DNA from: Virgibacillus proomii
Lineage (GTDB): Bacteria > Bacillota > Bacilli > Bacillales > Amphibacillaceae
Reading direction: 5' to 3'
NCBI RefSeq assembly: GCF_018916875.1
Contig: NZ_JAHLNO010000025.1
Coordinates: forward strand, 1-44,439
Length of the DNA: 44,439 nt
Below the pieces are notes generated by a model. The model saw only the letters and a list, made by a program, of their open reading frames with translations. It searched no databases and was not told the DNA's origin. A program made the position numbers and the translations under genes. Positions 34,760 through 42,272 of the stretch are shown piece after piece (within the stretch, counting starts at the first letter, position 1; each line of letters opens with the position of its first letter).

Positions 34760-34986
34760 TATTCTACCTCCTGTTGTCTTATCTTACCACAGGAAGGCAT
34801 AAACAAGAAGAAGAAAAATAGCTCAAAAGGTTAAAAAAGTCGGATACCACAAATAAATGAACGGTAGAATAAAGCACTTGTCTGCGATAGTTGATGAAGC
34901 TATCGCAACATAGTCATAAAGCATTTTTAAATAACTTGTTATCCATCAATGATAGCTCTTGGAATTATCTTTTGTCATCCAATAGT

Positions 34987-36021
34987 TCAAGCTAAATTCC
35001 AACTAAACCATTTGCCATGTCCATCTGTTTCTCCGATAGTATGATTGTATTCCCTTCCATCCACAATGTAACCAAGGTGAAGATCGCTATCCCACATATT
35101 ATTATAAAGATGAAAAATGTCTCTTTTTCTACCAATTTCTTTAATGTTGTCCACCAGCTTTAACTTTAAATCGTTCGGTATTTGATTGGCAACATGGGTA
35201 TGGAAAACACATATTGCTGTATCCTTAGGTGCTTTCTTGGCAACCTCAGAAAGTAAAGCTACTCCATCCCCTTCGAATAATTTTACAGGGTTTTCCTGTA
35301 GCTGTTTAACGGCACTTCTAAATAAAGCTAGCCTTTCCTGCTGTTCTGGCCAAATCAATGCTTCTAACCACTGCAAATCTTCCGGATCATTTACATCGCT
35401 GACATGTAAATCAATGCCAACTCTCCATGCTACCGACGGACTATCTGCATGTAGTAAAGGACTACTCTCCCCTTTGATCTTCGATGTTATATGCACTCTT
35501 GAACGTTCATTTCCATAAACCTCCTCTTTATTGCCATATGAATAACCATAATTATCCCATTGCAGCTGAAGCCCGGCACTCGTTCCAATTTCAATTAAGG
35601 CTAGAGGCTTTTTAGCAATACTGTACATATAGCAAAAGCTTGGATAAAGATAAGCACAGCGCCTTACTTCATTGGTTTGAACTAACTTGTTTTGCAAAAG
35701 CGGACGTATTTCAGCTTGATGCTCCCTACAAAAGTCTTTAAAAGGAATAAAGGAACCCTTGATATCCTTGGGCTTTTTAACAATGCTAGGATAATACTCG
35801 CTTAATCTATGATTTGTGCCCCTTAATAATAAATAGTGAACTGCACCAAATAGCAAATTCGGGATTGGCTGTCCCGTTCTTGTATGTGCGCATAATTTCA
35901 ACAATTCATGATCTCCAGCTATTTGATTCGATAAAAACTCATATAATTCACTAGAACCTTTGCATTCATTTTTGGCAAAATTCCTAAATCTTTGAGCGAT
36001 AACAGCTTTCTCTTTTTCCAA
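34987..36021 (-). CDS. DUF2332 family protein
   Basis: A 344-aa protein with TTG start at 36021 (LEKEKAVIAQRF), set by GAGGGG seven nt upstream; the frame begins six codons before. Contains the DUF2332 pattern: PNLLFGAVHYLLLRG near 70-85, CREHQAEI, ALIEIGTSAGLQLQWDNYGY (about 145-165), WRVGIDLHVSDVNDPEDLQWLEALIWPEQ and VFHTHVANQIP. The GTSAGL segment recalls a Rossmann/methyltransferase-like glycine loop, but no enzymatic function is established for the family. Cytoplasmic, no operon partner. A small hairpin TGCGATAG/CTATCGCA (34883-34907) lies downstream. Confidence 0.85.
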   Translation of the reverse strand: MEKEKAVIAQRFRNFAKNECKGSSELYEFLSNQIAGDHELLKLCAHTRTGQPIPNLLFGAVHYLLLRGTNHRLSEYYPSIVKKPKDIKGSFIPFKDFCREHQAEIRPLLQNKLVQTNEVRRCAYLYPSFCYMYSIAKKPLALIEIGTSAGLQLQWDNYGYSYGNKEEVYGNERSRVHITSKIKGESSPLLHADSPSVAWRVGIDLHVSDVNDPEDLQWLEALIWPEQQERLALFRSAVKQLQENPVKLFEGDGVALLSEVAKKAPKDTAICVFHTHVANQIPNDLKLKLVDNIKEIGRKRDIFHLYNNMWDSDLHLGYIVDGREYNHTIGETDGHGKWFSWNLA

Positions 36022-36039
36022 AACTACACCCCTCGTCAA

Positions 36040-36645
36040 AAGTAGATTTTTCTTTCTTTTTATGTAATTATGTCTATCATTATACTAGTCTATTCATTTT
36101 TCAAATGAAACGCGGTAAAGCAAAACCTATGAATAAGAAGAAAATTTGACAGTATTATGCAGACATTACCATAACTCTACTAGAAGGTATACTTAAAAAA
36201 TATCAGAAGATGACACAAAAATTTACATAAACGATACTTCTTTTCTGCTATTAATTTATATAAAATTGCAAAGGGACGTGACGTATCACGTGGCAGAATT
36301 AAAAATCTTTTAAAAAACACCTTGTAATTTAGTATTATCAATATACAATTATTTATTTCTTACGTCTCTTGAAGATACTGGTGAATTCACCAATTTTTTA
36401 TGAAAGAAGTGATCATCGAGAATTTTGTTGTATATATTTATCTTGTCAGGAAGTGACATTTTTGCCTTATCGGTATATGTAATAATTCGTAAAAAAGTGC
36501 TGCACCAAAAAATGTTTGTTCTAACAATAATCTTAGCCGTCATCTTTAGTTGATTAGGCTATTTGCTATCTAAATACCATAAATAATTAATGATGGAAAA
36601 TATTTTATGTAAAGAATAAATAGAAGTCATGGATGAATTATTTTT
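36040..36645. other. 600-bp intergenic, no gene seen
   Basis: AT-rich. A 64-codon minus frame at 36349-36543 has no RBS and no recognisable product. No RNA gene visible. Confidence 0.4.
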
Positions 36646-36724
36646 GATAAAGTGAAACTTCTATTTAATACAACTTATGCTTTATCTCTACGGATAGAAG
36701 GAGTTCAAAGGCTAGTTAGCCACT
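36646..36724 (+). repeat. modular hairpin repeat, copy R10 (short fragment)
   Basis: GATAAAGTGAAA is followed by CTTCTAT ... ATAGAAG, a stem unlike those of the other copies, then GAGTTCAAAGGCTAG. Only the first module is present. It lies just upstream of the DUF3885 gene. Confidence 0.55.
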
Positions 36725-36789
36725 ACAGTGTGGGAACGATCTAGTTTCCTAAACATAAAAATGATTTCGTAAAAGTTAGGAGAAAACAG

Positions 36790-37419
36790 ATGATGACATT
36801 TAATCAATGGTGGAAATCGATGTATCAATCAGACTTACATGCGCCACTATTTTATACAATGCCTGTTGGCTTGCGATTTGAAATTGGGCCTGTTGAATAT
36901 TCAACAGACGATCCTAACTACTTTAAGATTGCCGAACAGCGAGTTAGAACCATTTGGAACGATTTATTTGCACCAGAAGATGAAGTATACGTTGTTTTAC
37001 ATATATTTCATAGCCCCGGATTGGTATACCGTAGGCACCGCTTTCTGGAGCGTTATTTTTATGTACGCCCATCTTTAAGCCAGCTGGCATATGAGGTATT
37101 GCCAAACCCTTATGATAAAGAAGATAATGATACAAAAATTCTTCGTTTTTCCATAAAAACCACCATAGCTAATGTAAAGAAACGAGTTATTATTCAGAAA
37201 TCTGTTTGGAAAGATTTCACAGGAACAGGTATTTTTAATGATTTTGAGCTGTATATTGTTCGAATTAAAGATGGTGTCGTTTACTATTTATATGATGACA
37301 GGGGATTGGATGTAGTAGGAAATTCTAAAGCACCTTTACAAGCCTTATACGATACACATACATCGCTTTTATTAGATTACGATATTGGAAAAATGAAGCA
37401 GCAATTTCAAACACCCTAG
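36790..37419 (+). CDS. DUF3885 domain protein
   Basis: A 209-aa soluble protein. Diagnostic DUF3885 features are FYTMPVGLRFEIG near the N-terminus, RVRTIWNDLFAPEDEVYVVL (about 50-70) and VYYLYDDRGLDVVG with LYDTHTSLLLDYD at the end. Function unknown; the family is scattered in Bacilli and often lies in accessory regions, sometimes near toxin/immunity genes, which are not visible here. ATG 36790 (ATGATG) follows TTAGGAG. Next to an IS30 element. Confidence 0.85.
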   Translation: MMTFNQWWKSMYQSDLHAPLFYTMPVGLRFEIGPVEYSTDDPNYFKIAEQRVRTIWNDLFAPEDEVYVVLHIFHSPGLVYRRHRFLERYFYVRPSLSQLAYEVLPNPYDKEDNDTKILRFSIKTTIANVKKRVIIQKSVWKDFTGTGIFNDFELYIVRIKDGVVYYLYDDRGLDVVGNSKAPLQALYDTHTSLLLDYDIGKMKQQFQTP

Positions 37420-37658
37420 CTGTAAAACAGGTTTTAGAATTGTACTCCTGACAAGCAGTTTTCACAAACTAAAATTCCATGCCCTCCATTCTTGGTGCAT
37501 CAAACTTTTGATGGAGGCAAGCTCCTAGTTGGCTTAACTATTTTAAAAAGTTTCGGCTAGTTGTATAATCAAATGCAACAAGCATAAAAAATGAAAAACC
37601 ATAGATAAACCGTGTATGATTAAGTCGACTAAAACACAATCAATACGGAGGGTTATCT

Positions 37659-38719
37659 ATGGCTCAATCAAATTCTACCACATCTAAACGTAGCTTTAAA
37701 CATTTAACGGCTTATGACCGTGGAAAAATAACTGCTCTACGTACAGAAGGCAAATCCCTACAAGCGATTGCTGATGCAGTAGGCTGCCATAAGAGTACTA
37801 TTTCTCGAGAATTGAGACGTGGCACTGTTACTCAAATGAGGACAGGTGGAAAACGGGTTGAAATCTATTTTCCTGATACGGGTCAACTCATATATGAGAA
37901 GAACAGGAAGGCCTGTGGTGCCAAGTTTAAATTAGATGGAGCCATTGAGTTTATTCAATTTGCCGAGAACAAAATTTTGAAAGACGAATGGTCTCCTGAT
38001 GCCGTCTGTGGGTATGCAAAACGTAATGGTCTTTTTGAGGGTGTCTACGTCTGTACCAAAACTCTCTATAACTATATTGATTTGGGTCTCATCGCCATAA
38101 AAAACATTGATTTACCAATGAAAGTTCGATTGAATACCAAGAAGAGACGAGCTCGCCAAAATAAAAGAGTCTTGGGTCGCAATATTGAAGAGCGTCCAGC
38201 TGAAGTCACTGAGCGCCAAGAATTCGGTCATTGGGAAATCGATACCGTTATTGGTAAAAAGTCAAAGGATCAAGCCTTATTGACCCCCTTACAGAACGTA
38301 AAACACGTAAAGAGATCATTTTAAGAGTTTCTGCCAAAGATTCTCCGTCAGTAACAGATGCTATTGCCAAATTAAAGAATACTTATGGTGACCAGTTCTC
38401 AAAGGTTTTTAAGACCATTACCGCTGACAATGGTTCTGAATTCGCTGACCTTGGCGTATCCGTTGAAAGGGATGAGACTGAAGTCTATTTCACCCATCCA
38501 TATACCTCTTGTGAACGAGGCACAAATGAACGCCATAACGGATTAATACGACGTTTTATCCCAAAGGGAAAAGCCATTTCATCCGTTGCTGATCAAACCA
38601 TTTCTTATGCAGAAAAATGGTGCAATTACCTCCCAAGGAAGATTCTAGAGTACAAAACACCCGAAGATTGCTTTCTTGAGGAAATAAATGGCTCTCTTAG
38701 CTTCTTAAACGAATTATAG
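37659..38719 (+). pseudogene. IS30-family transposase, frameshifted
   Basis: The first frame (37659-38324) has the IS30 HTH (LTAYDRGKITALRTEGKSL, then AIADAVGCHKSTISRELRRG) and the start of the DDE domain (FGHWEIDTVIGKKSKDQALL). It shifts at a run of five Cs near 38286. The second frame runs ERKTRKEIILRVSAKDSPSV, then FKTITADNGSEFAD (second Asp), TSCERGTNERHNGLIRRFIP (Glu) to NGSLSFLNEL and TAG at 38717. Both halves look intact, so a single indel in the C-tract inactivates it, unless a ribosomal frameshift restores it; IS30 enzymes are normally single-ORF. AATACGGAGGGTTATCT provides the RBS. Confidence 0.88.
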
Positions 38720-38741
38720 CGAAACCGTTGGGAAGCGTTTC

Positions 38742-38853
38742 GCAACTTGACATGGAGCCTCTGCAGGCATGACTCCCAGCCAAGAAGCCAGATTTGTAGG
38801 AAGTCTGGCTGGACCACCCATGCTATCATGCCTGCCACTCCATGTAAAGTTGC
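38742..38853. other. long imperfect hairpin in the 3' noncoding end of the IS30 element
   Basis: GCAACTTGACATGGAG (38742-38757) pairs with CTCCATGTAAAGTTGC (38838-38853). Inside these, GCAGGCATGA pairs with TCATGCCTGC, and an apical CCAGA...TCTGG closes a loop. GCGAAAC...GTTTCGC (38719-38743) just upstream overlaps the transposase stop. It may be a structured RNA, a transcription barrier or a nested element. Confidence 0.65.
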
Positions 38854-38953
38854 GCAGAGTTCCCCATTCTATTAAATCACTGGTTTACTGGTATTTCATT
38901 AAATGTTGCATTTAATATTGCAATTTAAGAAAGATTTATTTCTCCATGTATAT

Positions 38954-39680
38954 TTACTTTTCAATAGTCGATTTTGTATAATCAATTTTGCTTCCATCTT
39001 CATATCCTTGTGTGTAGGCAGTGTATTCTTTTACAGTTGGAATGTGATGAAGTAATGGTTTTGTTCCCTCAAACATTTCATCGTATTTTTCTTGAACCTC
39101 TACAGGAACAAGAACCATCAGAGCATTTTCCTGTCTCATTTCGTTAATTTGTTCTTCAAATTTTTGTTGTAGTCCAGTCAAGAATCCTTTCATGTATGAA
39201 TTTTTAACAGTAGAAGTGACTTGTTTGGATCTAAATATATTGTTGTTGCTGTAATAGGTTTCAACATACTCTTTTGTGTAAAATGTGATTACTTCATATG
39301 CCAATGAATACATTTTTTTGCTAAAGCTACATCCGTTTCATATCCAAAGAAAATGATTGCTCTTTTTATATTACGTTCTCCGTTTAAATACCTATTTTTC
39401 ATATACCATTGAACACGAAAGTTTTTAGAGATAATAATAGCTAATTCTCTTTCCCACCAGTATAGTTTTTTTAGAACAGTAACCTGACCTTCATCAATAT
39501 TACGTTTGTTTTCTATTAGGGCAATATCACTCATGGATACATCGTGTTTTAACATTAATTTTTGCTCATGAGAAATGCAGATTGCGCTTCTTCTTCATTA
39601 GGGTTATTTTCGGAAAGTGCCAACAACCCTTGTATTTTTTTAACTATTCTTTCGTTTCTTTCTGAATAATTATTCCCCAA
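38954..39680 (-). pseudogene. DUF2786-type protein gene, broken by two A-tract frameshifts
   Basis: Three consecutive frames make one DUF2786 protein. The first runs from TTG 39680 (AAAGGTGAG RBS): NERIVKKIQGLLALSENNPN, EEEAQSAFLMSK. One base is missing in AGCAAAAATTAATG (near 39560), after which LMLKHDVSMSDIAL to IIFFGYETDVALAKK follows (39555-39289). A second base is missing in GCAAAAAAATG (near 39313), after which MYSLAYEVITFYTKEY to YEDGSKIDYTKS follows (38954). Adding one A at each tract restores a protein of about 241 aa. The N-terminal helix pair with NPNExEAQ and LLxKHxxS is the DUF2786 mark; the family is common on phages, plasmids and ICEs, function unknown. Either real decay or homopolymer sequencing error. 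Confidence 0.75.
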
Positions 39681-39696
39681 TTATAATCTCACCTTT

Positions 39697-40122
39697 CTAT
39701 GTAATGTCAATATAAAAACGATCTTTGTCTATAGAAGCGCCATGCTTTTTATAAAAAGCAAATAAACAATCAAAAGATTCTTTCTCCATGACCTTGTCAT
39801 CTGTTGGTAAAATAATCTTTTTTAAATTTAATTTTTTTGCTTTTTCAATGACTCTTTCCATAACAATTGATGCATAACCTTTGCTTTGGTTATCTTCACC
39901 AAATGTATTTATCGACTGTAAAACTAAAGTCTTTTCGATAAAATGGATTTGGAAATAACATCGAACAATTAAACAGTCATCGAAGGAAAAAAGCTCAAAA
40001 ACATAATAGTTTAAGAAAATAGCAGGGTATTTCCTGTATAGATAGAATGTAGAATTATTGTGTTGGATTACTTTCGTTACATTTTCAGTTTGACTTGCTA
40101 TATAGCCTTTATATTTTTTCAT
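39697..40122 (-). CDS. GNAT-like acetyltransferase (divergent)
   Basis: A 141-aa protein. The best motif is GYASIVMERVIEKAKKLNLKKIILP (about 81-107), matching the GNAT acetyl-CoA loop, helix and beta strand, followed by LFAFYKKHGASIDKDRF, a typical GNAT C-terminus. The N-terminal half is poorly conserved and the canonical Q/RxxGxG/A is reduced to QSKGYAS. Substrate unknown. GGATAGGTG precedes ATG 40122. In the minus-strand run of small accessory genes, next to the DUF2786 remnant. Confidence 0.6.
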   Translation of the reverse strand: MKKYKGYIASQTENVTKVIQHNNSTFYLYRKYPAIFLNYYVFELFSFDDCLIVRCYFQIHFIEKTLVLQSINTFGEDNQSKGYASIVMERVIEKAKKLNLKKIILPTDDKVMEKESFDCLFAFYKKHGASIDKDRFYIDIT

Positions 40123-40171
40123 AGCAATACACCTATCCCTCCCATTGAACTAAGTGAGAACAGTTAATTCT

Positions 40172-40209
40172 ATCATATAGGTTACTAGTTTACTAGTAAC
40201 CTATATGAT
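40172..40209. terminator. perfect 17-bp hairpin between accessory genes
   Basis: ATCATATAGGTTACTAG, a 4-nt loop TTTA, and CTAGTAACCTATATGAT. On the + strand it is followed by ATTTTTAATT. It separates the GNAT-like gene from the small-ORF pair; on the minus strand the T-run is weak, so it could be an attenuator. Confidence 0.6.
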
Positions 40210-40307
40210 ATTTTTAATTCTTTACTCATGCAATTGTATCTCAGTCCCATTTCACAATGTACCTTCTATGCTTCAGCAGTTTCTGAAGTGCATTCTTGTA
40301 TTTCAAT

Positions 40308-40496
40308 TTATTCAAAATCTACAATCCCAGCTAAGTCAATCAAACGACTATTTTTAGCTTGTTTTAATGGATCCTTTTGAAGTTCTGTACTCAATCCCTC
40401 GCTTTGAAAGAGGAAAAGGGAGACTTCGTCCAAAACCTTTTCCTGTTTGTTTTCATCCAACTGATTAACGTACATATACATATCAATTTTTCCCAT
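40308..40496 (-). CDS. small acidic protein, unknown (62 aa)
   Basis: The ATG at 40496 follows GGGGGAAGGTG. Hydrophilic and helical (YVNQLDENKQEKVLDEVSLF), with a basic LKQAKNSRLIDLAG stretch near the end. It starts 18 bp after the stop of the 45-aa ORF, so the two form a small operon. The final LIDLAGIVDFE recalls the linker before a nuclease or antitoxin domain, but nothing firm can be said. Accessory-region gene of unknown role. Confidence 0.5.
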   Translation of the reverse strand: MGKIDMYMYVNQLDENKQEKVLDEVSLFLFQSEGLSTELQKDPLKQAKNSRLIDLAGIVDFE

Positions 40497-40514
40497 AATA
40501 ACACACCTTCCCCC

Positions 40515-40652
40515 TTATATTTCTTCTACAGAAATAACACTTATTTTTAAATCTTCACATTCCAGCCAGCGTGCTTCGTCCTCTAAACACAAGCCCATTT
40601 TTTCAAGATGTTCCTTGTCGTACTCGATTCGAATAATTGCTTGATCTGCCAT
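40515..40652 (-). CDS. small protein, unknown (45 aa)
   Basis: The ATG at 40652 has a consensus AGGAGG eight nt upstream. The 45-residue product (MADQAIIRIEYDKEHLEKMG, then LCLEDEARWLECEDLKISVI, SVEEI) is acidic with two Cys and no membrane helix. Good RBS, short spacing to the 62-aa gene and balanced composition argue it is real. No family recognised. Confidence 0.55.
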   Translation of the reverse strand: MADQAIIRIEYDKEHLEKMGLCLEDEARWLECEDLKISVISVEEI

Positions 40653-40680
40653 AATAATAACCTCCTGTTTGTTTTTAGTA

Positions 40681-40703
40681 GTAGGTTGCGATTAGCAACC
40701 TAC
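40681..40703. other. hairpin upstream of the 45-aa ORF
   Basis: Perfect 9-bp stem GTAGGTTGC-GATTA-GCAACCTAC, about 30 nt upstream of the ATG at 40652. No T-run; a 5' UTR structure or operator. Confidence 0.4.
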
Positions 40704-40756
40704 AAATTTTCAAAATGAAATAATATAAACTCGTTAACATATGTTAAAGCAACCCT

Positions 40757-41137
40757 TTAATGATACGACATCCTTTCTATGGAACAACGCCTTGTACGAT
40801 GCATAATTAAAGCTCCTTCCTTTAAATTTTGTTTAGATCGACTGATTAGCCATTCTAACAAGTTGATGCGTTTTTGAATGAACTCAATATCTTCTTTTTC
40901 TTTTTTATTAGTAGGAATGTTTTTAATCATATTCAACCAAAGTTCAGCTTCTAAAATATTACTGATATTGAAATCTGAATTAACATTACCTTTCGCTTGG
41001 TTGATAAGGCATTCTAATAACTTAGCGTAATGCCTTATTTTTTCGAGGTCTTTTTTACTATTATTGTTATTGAGGCTATACACTCTAGCAAGCCAACTTT
41101 GCGCTTCTTTAATATTGTTGTAAGTATTTGTAATCAT
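40757..41137 (-). CDS. helical protein with internal duplication, unknown (126 aa)
   Basis: Starts at ATG 41137 (MITNTYNNIKEA), where AGAGGAGAAATG gives the RBS; the frame extends 11 codons upstream without one. Two tandem copies of a roughly 40-residue helical unit are visible: IKEAQSWLARVYSLNNNN to LLECLINQAK, and ILEAELWLNMIKNIPTNK to LLEWLISRSK. Each has an (I)xEAxxWL start and an LLExLIxxxK end. The C-terminus is basic (HRTRRCSIERM). Soluble; an antiparallel helical bundle is likely. Found next to a structured DNA/RNA element. Function unknown. Confidence 0.6.
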   Translation of the reverse strand: MITNTYNNIKEAQSWLARVYSLNNNNSKKDLEKIRHYAKLLECLINQAKGNVNSDFNISNILEAELWLNMIKNIPTNKKEKEDIEFIQKRINLLEWLISRSKQNLKEGALIMHRTRRCSIERMSYH

Positions 41138-41184
41138 TTTGCATTTCTCCTCTACATGTGTTTTAATCATTTATTTTGTGGTTT

Positions 41185-41246
41185 GAAATCCGAAAAGGAT
41201 TTCCCGCAAAGGGGATTATTTTTCCCGTTTGACAAGTAGAAGAAAA
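41185..41246. other. short hairpins flanking the structured element
   Basis: AAATCC-GAAAA-GGATTT (about 41187-41203) is followed by CCCGCAAAGGGG and a TTTTTCCCG tract. Clustered small dyads next to a large one are typical of plasmid or ICE cis-acting sites, but no known oriT sequence was recognised. Confidence 0.35.
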
Positions 41247-41408
41247 AGCCTTGCTAAAAAACGTCAATAAAACGTGGAATACCGTAACGAAGTGAGGATA
41301 TGCCGAGCGTAGCGCCGAAAGTTTATTGACGTTTTTTAGCGCCACTCTTAGCCGCCAGTAGGAAAGGTTCGGGTGTCCTGCCTTCTGGCGGGTTAGAGTG
41401 GCAAGGCT
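41247..41408. other. three-way-junction-like inverted-repeat structure (candidate ncRNA or oriT/origin site)
   Basis: The closing stem is AGCCTTGC (41247-41254) with GCAAGGCT (41401-41408). Arm 1 is a perfect 17-bp pair, TAAAAAACGTCAATAAA (41255-41271) with TTTATTGACGTTTTTTA (41322-41338). Arm 2 pairs GCCACTCTTA-GCCGCCAG (41341-41358) with CTGGCGGG-TTAGAGTGGC (41385-41402), one mismatch plus a bulge. The arms abut, so the unit folds as a three-way junction of about 162 nt. Apical loops are GC-rich unlike the flanks (CGAAGTGAGG, GAGCGTAGCG). The ORFs crossing it are by-products. It lies between small accessory genes and a possible conjugation gene fragment. Confidence 0.65.
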
Positions 41409-41449
41409 TTACTCTTCGGATTGCAAACGGAAAAATAAGCATAATAAAA

Positions 41450-41467
41450 AGCAGGCGTATGCCTGCT
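41450..41467. terminator. short hairpin after the structured element
   Basis: AGCAGGC-GTAT-GCCTGCT, followed on the + strand by CTCCATTTTGTCTTTTG. Terminator-like but with a diffuse T-tract. Confidence 0.45.
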
Positions 41468-41545
41468 CTCCATTTTGTCTTTTGATCTTTTGTTTTTCCA
41501 TTGTCGTTCACTCGTTAAGAAACAATCAGGAACTTACAAAATGTT

Positions 41546-41589
41546 GATAGATGGCCAACTACATGCTTCTTGGTAGTTGGCCATCTATC
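41546..41589. other. perfect 17-bp hairpin, extendable
   Basis: GATAGATGGCCAACTAC, loop ATGCTTCTTG, GTAGTTGGCCATCTATC. Flanking TACAAA-TGT and ACA-TTTGTA extend the pairing to about 41533-41603. No T-run; more like a cis-acting DNA site or element end than a terminator. Confidence 0.6.
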
Positions 41590-41709
41590 TTACAATTTGT
41601 AGTTATCGAATGTTTTAGAGGGAAGCGAGATGCCATAGACTGTTAGGGAGCGTTCTTTGCTACCTTATCAGATTATGAGCAAACCCTTGTGGCAACCCCA
41701 AATATGCTT

Positions 41710-42080
41710 TTAAGTTTTTAATCCTTTTCTTTTTATTAGAAATCTAGGTACCCATATGTTGACTTGAAATAAAGTTTGATCAAAGTTAACCATTGAAAAC
41801 ATATCAATTTTTTCACTTTTAGCTGATACAACATCTTCTGCAAGTGCTAAAATCACTGCTCTTATTACTGTCATTACTGCATCTAACCAAAAACCATCAT
41901 TATAATTTTCAGGAATATTAAAGGCGATTTTTCTAGTAAGTTCTTCTGCTTGTTCGTAATCGCCACTATTTAAATGTTGTACAACAGTATTCAAACCTAT
42001 TTTAATTTCTTTGTTCTTCTTCATTCGAATAAGATTATCCGTATCAAACGGGTTATATGTTGTTTCTTCACTTTTATTTA
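41710..42080 (-). pseudogene. fragment resembling a conjugative coupling protein (VirD4/TraG-like)
   Basis: The minus-strand frame is open from the stop at 41710 through ATG 42024 and on into the Tn3-type terminal repeat at 42081, so the gene was probably cut there. Sequence: NPFDTDNLI upstream of the ATG, then IGLNTVVQHLNSGDYEQAEE, and FWLDAVMTVIRAVILALAED, then FSMVNF. The (N)P...FW-D-A-x(n)-ILAL pattern recalls the region after Walker A in T4SS coupling ATPases of Firmicute ICEs. No P-loop is present. As a stand-alone 104-aa protein it is an alternative; GAATGAAG gives little RBS support. Family call is tentative. Confidence 0.4.
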
Positions 42081-42140
42081 GGGGTACCGTCAGGAAAATG
42101 CGGATTTACAACGCTAAGCCTATTTTCCTGACGGTACCCC
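42081..42140. mobile_element. scar of a Tn3-family (Tn1546-like) transposon: two abutting terminal repeats
   Basis: 42081-42118 matches the 38-bp terminal inverted repeat of Tn1546-type Tn3 transposons as I recall it (GGGGTACCGTCAGGAAAATG, then CGGATTTACAACGCTAAG). Two bases later, 42121-42140 is the outer part of the opposite repeat (inverted; 19 bp match). Thus both ends are present with the whole interior deleted. The 5-bp flanks ATTTA and TTTAA are not a clean target duplication. Confidence 0.75.
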
Positions 42141-42143
42141 TTT

Positions 42144-42272
42144 AAGGAAAAACAACAAAATCATGCTATCTACCTCAAAAAGTTTGAACAAAATAACCGT
42201 ATAGACGCGTATAAAAAAGATCAAGAAAAACTGGAACAAATGAAGAGGGCAAGAAAAGCCACTTTATATTGA
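42144..42272 (+). pseudogene. 3' coding remnant, unknown
   Basis: Open frame directly after the transposon scar: KEKQQNHAIYLKKFEQNNRI, then DAYKKDQEKLEQMKRARKAT, LY and TGA at 42270. Charged and helical like the C-terminus of a plasmid or transposon protein. No start codon context. It probably lost its 5' part to the Tn3 event. Confidence 0.35.

Larger units (their letters stand above)
37561..38923 (+). mobile_element. IS30-family insertion sequence with broken transposase
   Basis: Imperfect terminal repeats: TTGTATAATCAAATGCAACA at 37561-37580 and, inverted, TTGCAATATTAAATGCAACA ending at 38923. They share AAATGCAACA. Between them lies one transposase gene (frameshifted) and a long 3' noncoding hairpin. 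Exact ends and target duplications are not certain. Confidence 0.7.

Noticed and set aside
36349..36543. 64-codon minus-strand ORF
   Set aside because: No RBS, no family, AT-rich intergenic context.
41163..41511. Two 60-62-codon minus-strand ORFs
   Set aside because: They run through the long inverted repeats at 41247-41408; the structure explains the sequence better than coding does.
42076..42145. Target-site duplication around the Tn3 scar
   Set aside because: The flanks ATTTA and TTTAA share TTTA but are not identical 5-bp direct repeats.
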